A DNA stretch of 64,000 nt. Source: Rheinheimera hassiensis (lineage in GTDB: Bacteria; Pseudomonadota; Gammaproteobacteria; Enterobacterales; Alteromonadaceae). The notes under the pieces are model-generated. The model had not been told where the DNA came from. It did not search any database and saw only the letters and a program-made list of their open reading frames with translations. A program made the position numbers and the translations under genes. The stretch covers positions 310,001-374,000 of the forward strand of contig NZ_JAKUJZ010000004.1 of the NCBI RefSeq assembly GCF_022436675.1, read 5' to 3'. Positions 1 through 8,688 of this stretch are shown here, piece after piece (position 1 is the stretch's first letter; each line of letters starts with the position of its first letter).

Positions 1-1007
1 TTCGCTTCACCGCGCTTTAAGTCATTTGTAGCGTCAAGCATATTGCCGTTGGCGTGTAAATTCAGGCGGGTAAAGTTAACATCAGGATAGCGGTCTTCAT
101 GAAACTGTGATGACCAGTTCCAGGGGCCATCTTGCCAGTCAGCTATTACCGTTGTTTCAGGTTGTGGATAGTCGATGTAAGTATAAATAAATAGTGGCGT
201 ATTATCGTCAATATAAGCTAATAGGGGATGTTGGCTCATATCAACTGTGAACTTAAGCCTGTTTTCTGTTTGGCTAACCTGTACCATTGGTACTCCGCGA
301 CTACTGGTTTGGGTTAAGTACCCTGCTGCTTGTTGACGCGGAATAAATGCACTAATGTTAGCTCCCAGCTCTGCCAGTGCTGTATCCGCACTTGAAGATT
401 GCGTGTCTTTAAAGTGTAGTATCTGAATGGCAACGTCACCGGCGTCAACCTGGTCGTTTTGGTTGATATCAAAATGTACGCCATATTGATACTCAACACG
501 TCCCGTTGGTTGGGCATCGCGGTTTATACCTACATAGGGCGGTAAATAAGTTAAATCGATAGTCAGTTCCATCTGATCAATGCCAGAGTCATTGCCGCAT
601 CCGTTGGTAATATCGATGAGATTGCCGGCGACAAATTCTAACGTTTCGCCGTCCTGACTGATTTGCAAATTAGCGCCATTCAATTTGAAAGTGGAATTAC
701 TCATCTCGCCCGTTTTAATGTCTTGGGCTGCTGCAGAATTCGCTGTGCTTGATACTATTTTAAAAAGGGACGCCTCAGTGCAGCCACTTGTAGGATCGTT
801 TACATAAGTTGTAATTGAATGCTCAGAAATCCCAACATAAGCATCGCCACTTAGCTGCCATAAACCATAGTAGCTTGCATTTAAGGGCGCTGGAATTGCT
901 TCTGCACCAGTGTCTCCGGCATTACTGTCTGAGCCGCCACCACAGGCTGTTAATCCAAGGCTACTTATAAAGAGAGCTGGTAGAGTGAGCTTCCGTATTG
1001 CTTTCAT
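1..1007 (-). CDS. Putative lipoprotein, partial (C-terminus beyond the window)
   Basis: The reading frame opens at an ATG at 1007 and stays open to base 1, so the 3' end lies outside the window. The N-terminus is a lipoprotein signal: basic MKAIRK, a hydrophobic stretch, then the lipobox LTAC followed by a GGGSDSN linker, so the protein is probably lipid-anchored and exported. The mature part is rich in Ser, Thr, Gln and Asp. It contains a segment reading DINQNDQVDAGD that resembles a dockerin/EF-hand type calcium loop. I do not recognise a catalytic family. It is divergent from the thiamine riboswitch operon and shares only the short leader region with it. Its function is unknown; a cell-surface or periplasmic role is inferred from the signal alone. 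Confidence 0.75.
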   Translation of the reverse strand, partial: MKAIRKLTLPALFISSLGLTACGGGSDSNAGDTGAEAIPAPLNASYYGLWQLSGDAYVGISEHSITTYVNDPTSGCTEASLFKIVSSTANSAAAQDIKTGEMSNSTFKLNGANLQISQDGETLEFVAGNLIDITNGCGNDSGIDQMELTIDLTYLPPYVGINRDAQPTGRVEYQYGVHFDINQNDQVDAGDVAIQILHFKDTQSSSADTALAELGANISAFIPRQQAAGYLTQTSSRGVPMVQVSQTENRLKFTVDMSQHPLLAYIDDNTPLFIYTYIDYPQPETTVIADWQDGPWNWSSQFHEDRYPDVNFTRLNLHANGNMLDATNDLKRGEA

Positions 1008-1161
1008 ATTGATTTCCCTAAAATAAAACATGATGTTAGCAAAAATGTAATTAGATGTACAAGTCACTATCGGAAAAACAACCCGATCACATGATTTTGG
1101 TATACGGTGATATACCAAAGCTGCATTGCAGCCGCCTGTAAAAAGCTTTACACTTGCCGCG

Positions 1162-1243
1162 CAACCAAGGGGTGCAATAGCTGAGATGCCCAAAAGGCGA
1201 ACCCTTAGAACCTGATCCGGATTATACCGGCGGAGGGATGGTG
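1162..1243 (+). promoter_or_regulatory. TPP (thiamine pyrophosphate) riboswitch, THI element
   Basis: The segment carries the conserved THI-box blocks in order: GGGGTGC, GCTGAGA-like CTGAGATG, ACCCTT, GAACCTGATCCGG, then TTATACCGGCGGAGGGA, closed by ACCA (from 1164) pairing with TGGT (to 1242). It lies directly upstream of a TonB receptor operon and predicts repression by thiamine pyrophosphate. Confidence 0.96.
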
Positions 1244-1263
1244 CTAACTCCTCAAGCTGGTGT

Positions 1264-1287
1264 GATCTCTGTGTTTTTATGGAGATT
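1264..1287 (+). promoter_or_regulatory. Hairpin covering the Shine-Dalgarno of the thiamine receptor gene
   Basis: GATCTC at 1264-1269 can pair with GAGATT at 1282-1287 (one G-T wobble), burying the GGAGA Shine-Dalgarno at 1281-1285. No U-tract terminator is seen between the riboswitch and the gene, so control of translation initiation is the likelier mode. This is a prediction from pairing only. Confidence 0.45.
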
Positions 1288-1296
1288 CATACAAAA

Positions 1297-3405
1297 ATGC
1301 GTTTTTTCCCATCGTTAATCGCTGTTGCGGTATGCAGCAGTTTTTCTATGCAAATTCAAGCAGCTGAAACTGTGCCAGAGCCGGTCGATACCGCTATAGA
1401 GCGGATCCGCGTGCAGGGCGATTTTCGCCAGCAGGCAGTACAGCAGGTTGCCGGTAGTATTGCGCTGGTTAGTGAGCAGGATGTTAAGCGCACCTCTGCG
1501 CAGCATCTGGATGACTTACTTAACCAATTTGCCAATGTTAACTTTACCTCCGGCGCATCACGCGGCCGCTATATACAGATGCGCGGCATCGGCGAGCGTA
1601 GTGAGTTTGTTGATACGATAAACCCATCAGTGGGCATATTAATTGATGGTATCGATTATTCCGGTATGGGCATAAGTGGCATCAGTGATTTAGCCCAGCT
1701 GGAAGTATTTCGTGGCCCTGAGGCTACCCGCTTTGGTGCTAATGCACTGGCCGGTATGCTAAACCTGACTACCAAAGGCCCAACGGCGACGCCGGAAGGC
1801 AAGTTCAGCGCTACGCTGGCTAACTACAACAGCCGCCAACTCTCAGGCCAGTTTAGCAATAGCATTAATCAGCAACTGGGTTATAGTTTTTCGCTGGAAC
1901 AGCAAAACTCAGACGGCTTTATTGATAATGCTTATTTAAACCGCGACGATACCAATAATATCGACGAATTTACCGGCCGTTTTAAGCTGCGTTATCAGCC
2001 ATCAGATGCCCTGACACTGCAACTGGTTACGCACTTTACCGATCAGGATAACGGCTATGATGCGTTTTCGCTGGATCGCAACCGCACCACGCTGTCAGAC
2101 GAACCCGGGCAGGATAAGATCCGCAGCAAAGCGCTGGCGCTGCAGGCTGATTACCATGGTTTGCCGTTTGCGACAGTGCTGGCGCAACTGAGTTATTTAA
2201 CGGCCGACAGCGACTATGGTTTTGACGAAGACTGGAGCTATGTCGGTATTCACCCGGATGAATATGCCACTACCGACCGGTACTTACGCAGCCGCGATCA
2301 ACTTACGCTGGATTACCGGTTTGTCTCTACACCCGAGGGTAAGCTGGGCAACAGCGACTGGGTATTTGGCCTCTATGCCACCAGTAAAAACTTTGATTTA
2401 ACGCGGCAGTTTTGGAACTGGGATTTGTCACAGGACGATGAATTTGTCAGCGAGCTCAGCCGCAGCAATGCCGCTGTGTATGGTGAGCTAAGCACGCCGT
2501 TGAGCAGTGGCTGGAGCCTGGTGTCGGGCCTGCGCCTGGAGCGGTATGACGATGACTACAGCGATATCAGCGGTAACAATATTAAAAACCACGACACTAT
2601 GTGGGGCGCCAATTTAAGCCTGAATTATCAGGTAAATAGCCAGGCGTTGGTATACCTGCTGGCGTCGCGTGGTTATAAAACCGGTGGTGTAAATGGCGAT
2701 GCGCTGGCCAAAGCTGCCGATGACAGCTTAAGCGAGCTAAACAGCAAAGCCAGCTTTCAACCTGAAACACTGTACAACGCCGAATTTGGTGTAAAGGGCA
2801 GTGCGTTGGATCAAAGCATTACCGCCAGGGTTGCAGCGTTTTATATGTGGCGTGACGATATGCAGGTTAAAGGCTGGCTTAACCCCGATAGCGGCCCGCA
2901 ATTTGCCGGTTTTATTGATAATGCCGGTAGCGGCCGTAACTACGGTATTGAAATGGAAAACCGCCTGCAACTGCATCCGCAGTTTGCAGTATTTTTATCT
3001 GCCAGCTGGCTCAAAACCAAGCTGGGTAATTATGTCACGCTGGACGAAGAAAATTTCAGCGGCCGTGAGCAGGCCCAGGCGGCACGCTTTCAGTACAGTG
3101 TAGCCACTGACTGGTATATCACCGAAGCCCTTACATTTAATGTCAGCCTGCAGGGCAAAGACGCCTTCTTTTACTCTGACGGCCACAATGCCAGATCGTC
3201 ACGCTACGAGCTGTTGGGCGCGCGCTTAAGCTACCAGCTCACAAACTGGGAGCTGGCAGTATGGACCCGCAACGCGCTGGATCAGGACGTCGGTGTGCGC
3301 GGCTTCTATTTTGGTAACGATCCGCGCGACGGCTACGAGCCACATGTGTATGAGCAATTTGCTGAGCCACGCCGTTTTGGCGTAACGGCCAGCTATCAGT
3401 TCTGA
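1297..3405 (+). CDS. TonB-dependent receptor, probably for thiamine
   Basis: An outer-membrane active-transport receptor of about 702 residues. After a signal peptide ending near IQAAE, an N-terminal plug begins with the ERIRVQG TonB-box-like segment and contains LEVFRGPEATRFGANALAGM, the usual plug motif; a 22-strand barrel follows and ends in the C-terminal Phe of SYQF. The start at 1297 is preferred over an in-frame ATG at 1279, because GGAGA at 1281-1285 is correctly spaced for 1297 and the protein then begins directly with a signal peptide. The TPP riboswitch just upstream and the downstream YkoF-like, PnuT-like and kinase genes point to thiamine or a thiamine derivative as substrate. 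The substrate is inferred from context, not from the barrel sequence. Confidence 0.88.
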   Translation: MRFFPSLIAVAVCSSFSMQIQAAETVPEPVDTAIERIRVQGDFRQQAVQQVAGSIALVSEQDVKRTSAQHLDDLLNQFANVNFTSGASRGRYIQMRGIGERSEFVDTINPSVGILIDGIDYSGMGISGISDLAQLEVFRGPEATRFGANALAGMLNLTTKGPTATPEGKFSATLANYNSRQLSGQFSNSINQQLGYSFSLEQQNSDGFIDNAYLNRDDTNNIDEFTGRFKLRYQPSDALTLQLVTHFTDQDNGYDAFSLDRNRTTLSDEPGQDKIRSKALALQADYHGLPFATVLAQLSYLTADSDYGFDEDWSYVGIHPDEYATTDRYLRSRDQLTLDYRFVSTPEGKLGNSDWVFGLYATSKNFDLTRQFWNWDLSQDDEFVSELSRSNAAVYGELSTPLSSGWSLVSGLRLERYDDDYSDISGNNIKNHDTMWGANLSLNYQVNSQALVYLLASRGYKTGGVNGDALAKAADDSLSELNSKASFQPETLYNAEFGVKGSALDQSITARVAAFYMWRDDMQVKGWLNPDSGPQFAGFIDNAGSGRNYGIEMENRLQLHPQFAVFLSASWLKTKLGNYVTLDEENFSGREQAQAARFQYSVATDWYITEALTFNVSLQGKDAFFYSDGHNARSSRYELLGARLSYQLTNWELAVWTRNALDQDVGVRGFYFGNDPRDGYEPHVYEQFAEPRRFGVTASYQF

Positions 3406-3432
3406 AGCCCGTGATTATTTAAGGAGCAAGTT

Positions 3433-3681
3433 ATGCAGTTATCCGTTGAAATCAGTAAGTATCCGTTAGCCGACGATTATATTACGCCGATAAAAGGCTT
3501 TATTGCCGAGCTAAATAAATACCCGGACGTAACCGTGCTGACCAACACCATGAGCACCCAGTTATTTGGTGATTACGATGCAGTGATGCAGGCCCTGCAG
3601 GCCTGTATTAAATGGTCATTCGAACGTTATGGCAAAGTGGTATTTGTCTGTAAGTTTATTCACGGTGATTTGCGGCCATGA
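3433..3681 (+). CDS. YkoF/MTH1187-like thiamine-binding protein
   Basis: A small protein (82 residues) of the MTH1187/YkoF ferredoxin-like fold, whose members bind thiamine or its hydroxymethylpyrimidine part. The family signature is seen in the N-terminal SVEISKYPL strand, the following YITPIKGFI helix, and the central TNTMSTQLFGDYDAV segment. It has no signal peptide, so it should act in the cytoplasm, perhaps buffering or sensing imported thiamine. A strong AAGGAG lies upstream at normal spacing. Its stop overlaps the start of the next gene by four bases (ATGA), indicating translational coupling within the thiamine operon. Confidence 0.82.
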   Translation: MQLSVEISKYPLADDYITPIKGFIAELNKYPDVTVLTNTMSTQLFGDYDAVMQALQACIKWSFERYGKVVFVCKFIHGDLRP

Positions 3682-4307
3682 ATGAGCTGATCACACAGGC
3701 TATGGCGCAGTGGCAGCTGATGCACAGCCTTGAGCTGGCGGCAACGCTGCTGGCGCTGGCTTATGTGATTCTGGCATTAAAACAAAGCCTGTGGTGCTGG
3801 CCGGCTGCGTTGTTAAGTACGGTGTTGTTTACCCACGTTATGTGGCAGTCGGCATTGTTGTCTGATGCATTGCTACAGCTGTATTACGCTGCTATGGCGT
3901 TGTATGGCTGGTGGCGCTGGCAGCAACTTCGCCAAAGCGCCCCGGATCAACGTGGCCCGGTATACGAGTGGGCCTGGCAGCGCCATGCGCTATTAATTGG
4001 CGTTACTGCTATAGCCGGTGTGGCACTGGGGGTTTTTATGGCAAATTATACTCAGGCCGATTTTGCCTATCTTGATGCCCAAACCACGGTGTTCAGTGTG
4101 ATGGCAACCTGGCTTGTAGCCCGTAAACTGGTGTCAAACTGGTTATACTGGGTGGTGATAGACGCCGTATCAATTTTCGTTTATGCACAAAAACACCTGT
4201 ATTTCCTTACCGGCTTGTTTATGCTGTATACGGTTATCGCTATTGCAGGGTACTTTATTTGGCGCAGTCATTATCAGCAACAACCGGCAGTGAGATTGAG
4301 CATGTAA
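3678..4307 (+). CDS. pnuT: PnuT-like thiamine transporter (PnuC family)
   Basis: An inner-membrane permease of 209 residues with about seven hydrophobic segments. It is of the PnuC vitamin-transporter family, recognisable from LYYAAMALYGWWRW and the conserved NWLYWVVIDAVSIFVY segment near the C-terminus. PnuC members move nicotinamide riboside by facilitated diffusion with trapping by a kinase; the PnuT branch occurs under THI elements and moves thiamine. Here the riboswitch, the YkoF-like gene before it and the kinase gene after it support thiamine. It overlaps both neighbours, so the operon is tightly packed. Assignment to PnuT rather than PnuC rests on the context. Confidence 0.85.
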   Translation: MNELITQAMAQWQLMHSLELAATLLALAYVILALKQSLWCWPAALLSTVLFTHVMWQSALLSDALLQLYYAAMALYGWWRWQQLRQSAPDQRGPVYEWAWQRHALLIGVTAIAGVALGVFMANYTQADFAYLDAQTTVFSVMATWLVARKLVSNWLYWVVIDAVSIFVYAQKHLYFLTGLFMLYTVIAIAGYFIWRSHYQQQPAVRLSM

Positions 4308-5152
4308 CCCGCTTATGCCAGCGGTTGGAGTTTTTTGTCGATCAGCCGCCTGTACAAGTGCGGGCGCTGTCTCATGGTGCCAGTAACCAAAGTTACTATG
4401 TAAAAACAGCACAGGGCGAATATGTACTGCGCTGTTATCCGGCGGAGTCTACCGTATGCCGCCAGCAGGAACTGCGCTGCCAACATGCCGCCGCCGCTAA
4501 AGGGCTTGCCGCTACGCCTTTGTGTTTAAACAATCATTATCAGGTGATGTTAAGCGAATATATCAGCGGTGCTGAACCGTTCGATTATGAGCGCCATGGC
4601 GGTAGTGCCTTAATATCTGTACTGGCGCAGTTTCATCAGTTACAAGTGCAAACCGCTACGCTGGATTATGCCACCTATTTACCGCAATTACTGGCAGCGC
4701 TGCCCGCCAATAACCGCGCCGATAAAACCCTGCTGGCAGCATTGCGACAGGCTGCGCAACAGCTTAGCAGTATGGAGCCTGATGTAGTGTTGTGTCATAT
4801 GGATTTACATCAGGGTAATTTGCTCTGGGCCGCTGATGCACTGTGGTTACTTGATTTTGAATACAGCCAGCAGGCCGACAGCAGCCTGGATTTAGCCGCC
4901 ATAAGTTTACATTTTAACTTAGATAAAACAGCAGAGGCGCAAATGATAGCAGGCTATGCCCGCTCTCGGCAGTGCAACGAACTTGATGCACTGTCAGCCA
5001 AAAAATTACCAGCTGAAAAACTACTGGCCGAAAAGCTGCCTGCAGCAAAGTTGTTGTATAGTGGTTTTTGCTGGTTGTGGTATCTGGCGCTGCCAGATTG
5101 CCAGACGCAGGCAAACTATTGGCAGCAGCAGGTACAAGATTTAACGATGTAG
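4259..5152 (+). CDS. APH-fold kinase, probable thiamine kinase
   Basis: A cytoplasmic phosphotransferase of the choline kinase/aminoglycoside phosphotransferase fold. The N-lobe has HGASNQSYYVKT with a nucleotide-binding strand. The C-lobe shows the Brenner motif CHMDLHQGN (catalytic Asp) and the metal-binding LLDFEY. In this operon the likely job is phosphorylation of thiamine imported by the PnuT-like permease, giving metabolic trapping as ThiK does. The start is uncertain: no in-frame ATG precedes the fold, and the TTG at 4259 overlaps pnuT by 49 bases; TTG at 4325 is another choice. Near the C-terminus four copies of a KLPAEKLL-like unit lie in tandem at about 4990-5055, which is unusual for the family. 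Specificity for thiamine is inferred from context. Confidence 0.75.
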   Translation: MAQSLSATTGSEIEHVTRLCQRLEFFVDQPPVQVRALSHGASNQSYYVKTAQGEYVLRCYPAESTVCRQQELRCQHAAAAKGLAATPLCLNNHYQVMLSEYISGAEPFDYERHGGSALISVLAQFHQLQVQTATLDYATYLPQLLAALPANNRADKTLLAALRQAAQQLSSMEPDVVLCHMDLHQGNLLWAADALWLLDFEYSQQADSSLDLAAISLHFNLDKTAEAQMIAGYARSRQCNELDALSAKKLPAEKLLAEKLPAAKLLYSGFCWLWYLALPDCQTQANYWQQQVQDLTM

Positions 5153-5155
5153 CAG

Positions 5156-5338
5156 TTACAGCCCCCCCAAGCGCTCAGCCAGAGTTTTGTAGCGCTTTAC
5201 ATCGTCTTCGTTAAACAACGGTTTACCTTCGCTGTCTTTATCGGCGGCTATCAGCAAATTTTCCCGTGCCAGTCGCTCTACTCTTACTGTTTGTACGCCA
5301 AGCAAATTTGCAACCTGCTCAACTGTCATTAATGCCAT
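5156..5338 (-). CDS. Small MerR/excisionase-like helix-turn-helix protein
   Basis: A 60-residue protein with a winged helix-turn-helix of the MerR/excisionase type: MTVEQVANLLGV as the first helix pair and VRVERLARENLL as recognition helix, then a KPLFNEDDVKRYK wing segment. It is too short to carry an effector domain. It is convergent with the thiamine kinase gene, whose stop is three bases away, and has no recombinase neighbour that would make it a phage excisionase. Its target is unknown. It is real by its clean domain match and start context but small, so confidence is moderate. Confidence 0.65.
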   Translation of the reverse strand: MALMTVEQVANLLGVQTVRVERLARENLLIAADKDSEGKPLFNEDDVKRYKTLAERLGGL

Positions 5339-5527
5339 AACCTGATCCTATTGAGTAAAAAACTTACAAGTAATAGCCTAAAATCAGGCGTTTGTGAATA
5401 GCTAACTGATAAAGCCTGCTTAGCTCAAAGCAATGTCACACTCCGTTACACTTTTTAAACAGCGGCTAATAGTGTTGCCCGGAACAGCGTGCTAATTTCA
5501 TCTGTTACCGTTATAGAGAGCCTAACC

Positions 5528-7648
5528 ATGAAAACAACATTCTATTCATTATTATTTACTGCCCTGATTAGCAGTGGTCTGGCCCATGCTGCCCAGCCAG
5601 CAGCACCGGTGGCAGTGCAGCAGCCTTATACTGTTAAATCTCCTAATGGCGACCGGCAAGACCCTTTTTACTGGCTGCGCGACGACAGCCGCACCTCGGC
5701 AACCGTGCTGGATTACCTGCAACAGGAAAATGAATACTTTGCCGGATACGCCAGCAAATATCAGCCACTTACTGCCAAACTAACAGATGAAATTATTGGC
5801 CGAATTAAACAGGACGACAGCTCTGTACCTTACAACAAAGGCGATTATAGCTACTACCGTCGTTTTGAAACCGGCCAGGAATATCCGGTTTATGCGCGTA
5901 AGTCATTAAAAGATGGCACCGAGCAAATTATGCTGGATGTTAACCAGCTGGCGCAGGGTAAAGACTTTTATCAGGTGGCCAACTGGCAGGTAAGCCCGGA
6001 CCAAAACCTGCTGGCTTACATGGAAGACAGTAATGGCCGGCGTCAATATACGCTTAAAGTACGTGATTTACGCACCGGCCAGGATTTACCCGATCAACTT
6101 ATCGGCTTATCCGGCAGTCTGGCCTGGGCACAGGACAATAAAACGCTGTACGTGATTAAAAATGACCCGGTAACCCTGCTTAGCACTAAGGTATTGCAGC
6201 ATACGCTGGGCAATGATCCTGCCAGTGCCCGTCAGGTATATGAAGAAAAAGACAATAGCTTTTACATGGGCGTTGGTAACACGCTGGACGATAAGTATGT
6301 AATGATTTATTCCAGCAGCACAGTGTCTGGCGAAATACGGGTGCAGGATGCCAGCAAGCCACAAAGTGAGTTTAGCGTTATCGCACCACGCCAGCGTGAT
6401 TTTCAGTATACGGCCGAGCATCTTAATGGCCGCTGGATTATCAATACCGACTGGGATGCACCTAATTTTCGCTTGATGACAGTAGAAACCGCTAAGCTGG
6501 GCGATCGTAACAACTGGCAGCCGCTGGTAGCGCACGATGAAAAGGTATTTATTGATGGTTTTGAAGCCTTTGATAATTATCTGGCCATTAGCGAGCGCAG
6601 TAATGGCCTGCGCCGTATTAAAGTAATGCCATGGAATGCGCCGGACAAAGCCTTTTATGTGGCATCAGACGAAGCTGCCTATGTAACCACTTTTGAAACA
6701 AACCCGGAGCAAAATACCGACTGGTTACGCTACACCTATACATCACTGACCACACCGCAAAGTGTGTATCAGTTGAATATGAAAACCGGTGAAAAACAGC
6801 TGCTTAAAGAAACCGAAGTATTGGGCGGTTTCGATAAAAATAATTACGCTACTGATCGCGTATGGGCCACCGCCGCCGATGGCGTAAAAATACCGGTGTC
6901 TTTATTGTATAAAAAAGGCGTTAAAGCCGACGGTACTGCACCTTTGTATCAGTATGCTTATGGCTCTTATGGTAGCTCGTCTGATCCGGCATTTCGCTCT
7001 ACCGTGTTCTCGTTGGTTGACCGGGGTTTTGTTTATGCGATTGCCCATATTCGCGGCGGGCAGGAAATGGGCCGCCACTGGTATGAAGATGGCAAACTGC
7101 TGAAAAAAATTAATACCTTTACCGATTACATCGCCGTAACCGATTATCTGGTAGCCAATAAATACGCCGCCAAAGATAAAGTGTTTGGCATGGGTGGCAG
7201 TGCTGGCGGCTTGCTGATGGGCGCAGTGGCAAACATGGCACCGGAAAAATACCGCGCACTGGTAGCGCACGTACCTTTTGTTGATGTGGTTACCACCATG
7301 CTGGATGAAAGTATTCCGCTTACCACCAACGAGTTTGACGAGTGGGGCAACCCGAAGCAAAAAGCCTATTACGATTATATGCTGTCGTATTCGCCGTATG
7401 ATCAGCTGAGCAAGCAGGCTTACCCGGCATTGCTGGTAACCACCGGCTTACATGATTCCCAGGTGCAGTATTTTGAACCGGCCAAATGGGTAGCTAAATT
7501 ACGTACGCTAAAAACCGACAACCAGCCATTATTGTTTAAAACCAATATGGAGGCTGGCCACGGTGGTAAATCTGGCCGTTTTTCACGCTTAGCCGAGTAC
7601 GCGCAGGAATATGCCTTTATTCTTAACCTGCTGGGGCAAACCGAGTAA
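5528..7648 (+). CDS. Secreted prolyl oligopeptidase (S9A family)
   Basis: A serine peptidase that cleaves after proline in short peptides, here exported: MKTTFYSLLFTALISSGLAHA is a signal peptide. The N-terminal part starts with the family's PYTVKSPNGDRQDPFYWLRDD and continues into a seven-bladed propeller; the C-terminal alpha/beta-hydrolase domain holds the nucleophile in GMGGSAGG (about residue 558), the Asp in GLHDSQV (about 642) and the His in EAGHGGKSGR (about 677). Length (706 residues) fits the family. The frame extends upstream to a GTG at 5489, but the ATG at 5528 directly begins the signal peptide and is preferred. It is monocistronic, with a terminator downstream. Confidence 0.93.
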   Translation: MKTTFYSLLFTALISSGLAHAAQPAAPVAVQQPYTVKSPNGDRQDPFYWLRDDSRTSATVLDYLQQENEYFAGYASKYQPLTAKLTDEIIGRIKQDDSSVPYNKGDYSYYRRFETGQEYPVYARKSLKDGTEQIMLDVNQLAQGKDFYQVANWQVSPDQNLLAYMEDSNGRRQYTLKVRDLRTGQDLPDQLIGLSGSLAWAQDNKTLYVIKNDPVTLLSTKVLQHTLGNDPASARQVYEEKDNSFYMGVGNTLDDKYVMIYSSSTVSGEIRVQDASKPQSEFSVIAPRQRDFQYTAEHLNGRWIINTDWDAPNFRLMTVETAKLGDRNNWQPLVAHDEKVFIDGFEAFDNYLAISERSNGLRRIKVMPWNAPDKAFYVASDEAAYVTTFETNPEQNTDWLRYTYTSLTTPQSVYQLNMKTGEKQLLKETEVLGGFDKNNYATDRVWATAADGVKIPVSLLYKKGVKADGTAPLYQYAYGSYGSSSDPAFRSTVFSLVDRGFVYAIAHIRGGQEMGRHWYEDGKLLKKINTFTDYIAVTDYLVANKYAAKDKVFGMGGSAGGLLMGAVANMAPEKYRALVAHVPFVDVVTTMLDESIPLTTNEFDEWGNPKQKAYYDYMLSYSPYDQLSKQAYPALLVTTGLHDSQVQYFEPAKWVAKLRTLKTDNQPLLFKTNMEAGHGGKSGRFSRLAEYAQEYAFILNLLGQTE

Positions 7649-7667
7649 GCCGCTGCAACACCATACT

Positions 7668-7696
7668 AAGCCGGGTTAAATAGCCCGGCTTTTTTC
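7668..7696 (+). terminator. Intrinsic terminator of the oligopeptidase gene
   Basis: AAGCCGGG at 7668-7675 pairs with CCCGGCTT at 7684-7691 across an eight-base loop and is followed by a T run. Confidence 0.9.
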
Positions 7697-7757
7697 TGCC
7701 TGCAATTTCACTTTTATTACTGTGTCTGCTGTTTTTCTTCCCTCGTCAAGTTGTGCA

Positions 7758-7776
7758 AATAAGATTAATTATCATT
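7758..7776. promoter_or_regulatory. Candidate Fur box 1
   Basis: AATAAGATTAATTATCATT matches the 19-bp Fur consensus at 12 positions by eye and lies in the leader of the iron-uptake operon. Confidence 0.5.
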
Positions 7777-7818
7777 TGCAAATAATTCTCAGTTAGATTA
7801 AAGTTCGGCTCGCAAGTT

Positions 7819-7837
7819 AATAAGAATTATTATCATT
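7819..7837. promoter_or_regulatory. Candidate Fur box 2
   Basis: AATAAGAATTATTATCATT, again 12 of 19 Fur consensus positions by eye, ends just before the ribosome binding site AAGGA of the DUF4198 gene. Together with the first box it suggests tandem Fur control of the downstream operon. Confidence 0.6.
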
Positions 7838-7848
7838 AAGGAACCGTT

Positions 7849-8658
7849 ATGTCGTTGCCACTTAACCGGGCTATTTTTGCTGCCGCTGTACTGGCAGGCA
7901 GCTTTGCCATCCCTTTTGCCGCGCAAGCCCATGTGCCTTATTTACAGCCCGCCAGTTTTGAACCGATCCGCGGTGGCTGGGTAAGCCTGGATGCCGCCTT
8001 TGCCGATCGCTTTTTTATTCCGGAAGTGGCCTTTGATAACAGCCAGTTTAGTGTACTAACACCGGCTGGCGCTGCAGTTAAACCAACATTAGTGCAGTAC
8101 AGCCACACCCGCACCACGGCAGAGCACCAATTAACTGACGACGGCACTTACCGCTTTAGTACCGGCCTGCGTTATGGCGCGGTATTTCATACCTATGAGC
8201 AAGACGGCGAGCGCAAAAACAGTCGCGATGAAAACTTCAAATTACCGGCCGGGGCCAAATCTATTGCGCATTTCCAGGCGGTCACCCGGGCTGAAACCTA
8301 TGTCAGCAAAGGCGCACCAGACCATAACGCCTTAAAACCCGGAGGCGAAGCACTGGAGCTGGAGTTTCTCAGCCACCCGAATGATCTTTATACCGACAGC
8401 ACCTTAAGAGCCCGCGTGCTGTTTAACGGCAAGCCGCTGGTACAACAGGCAGTAAATGCGTATTTCGTGGAAGCCGGTGCCAATGACGAAAAAGTGACGC
8501 AGCAACTGACGACTGATGCCGCCGGTATTATCAGCTTTAAACCCGAAAAAGCCGGTACTTATTTGCTGCTAAGCCGCTATCGCGCTGATGCTCCGGCCAG
8601 CGCCAAAGTGCCGCAATACAGTTACAGCTACAGCGTTGTGCTGGAAGTTACCCAATAG
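7849..8658 (+). CDS. DUF4198 family periplasmic protein
   Basis: A 269-residue exported protein with signal peptide (cleavage near AAQAHVPY). It matches the DUF4198 layout: an N-terminal beta domain starting HVPYLQPASFEPIRGG, a central PGGEALELEFLSHPNDLY segment, and a C-terminal Ig-like domain ending in a Tyr/Ser-rich strand. Members of this family are found beside metal and haem transport genes and are thought to help metal uptake in the periplasm; no enzymatic activity is established. It is the first gene of a run that ends with TonB-ExbB-ExbD and lies behind two Fur-like boxes, so an iron-related role is inferred. Confidence 0.8.
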   Translation: MSLPLNRAIFAAAVLAGSFAIPFAAQAHVPYLQPASFEPIRGGWVSLDAAFADRFFIPEVAFDNSQFSVLTPAGAAVKPTLVQYSHTRTTAEHQLTDDGTYRFSTGLRYGAVFHTYEQDGERKNSRDENFKLPAGAKSIAHFQAVTRAETYVSKGAPDHNALKPGGEALELEFLSHPNDLYTDSTLRARVLFNGKPLVQQAVNAYFVEAGANDEKVTQQLTTDAAGIISFKPEKAGTYLLLSRYRADAPASAKVPQYSYSYSVVLEVTQ

Positions 8659-8688
8659 CGCTCACCCGTTAGCGCAGGAGTTTTACCC

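Noticed and set aside
5489-5527. Upstream GTG start for the oligopeptidase
   Set aside because: Would place 13 polar residues before a normal signal peptide; the ATG at 5528 is better.
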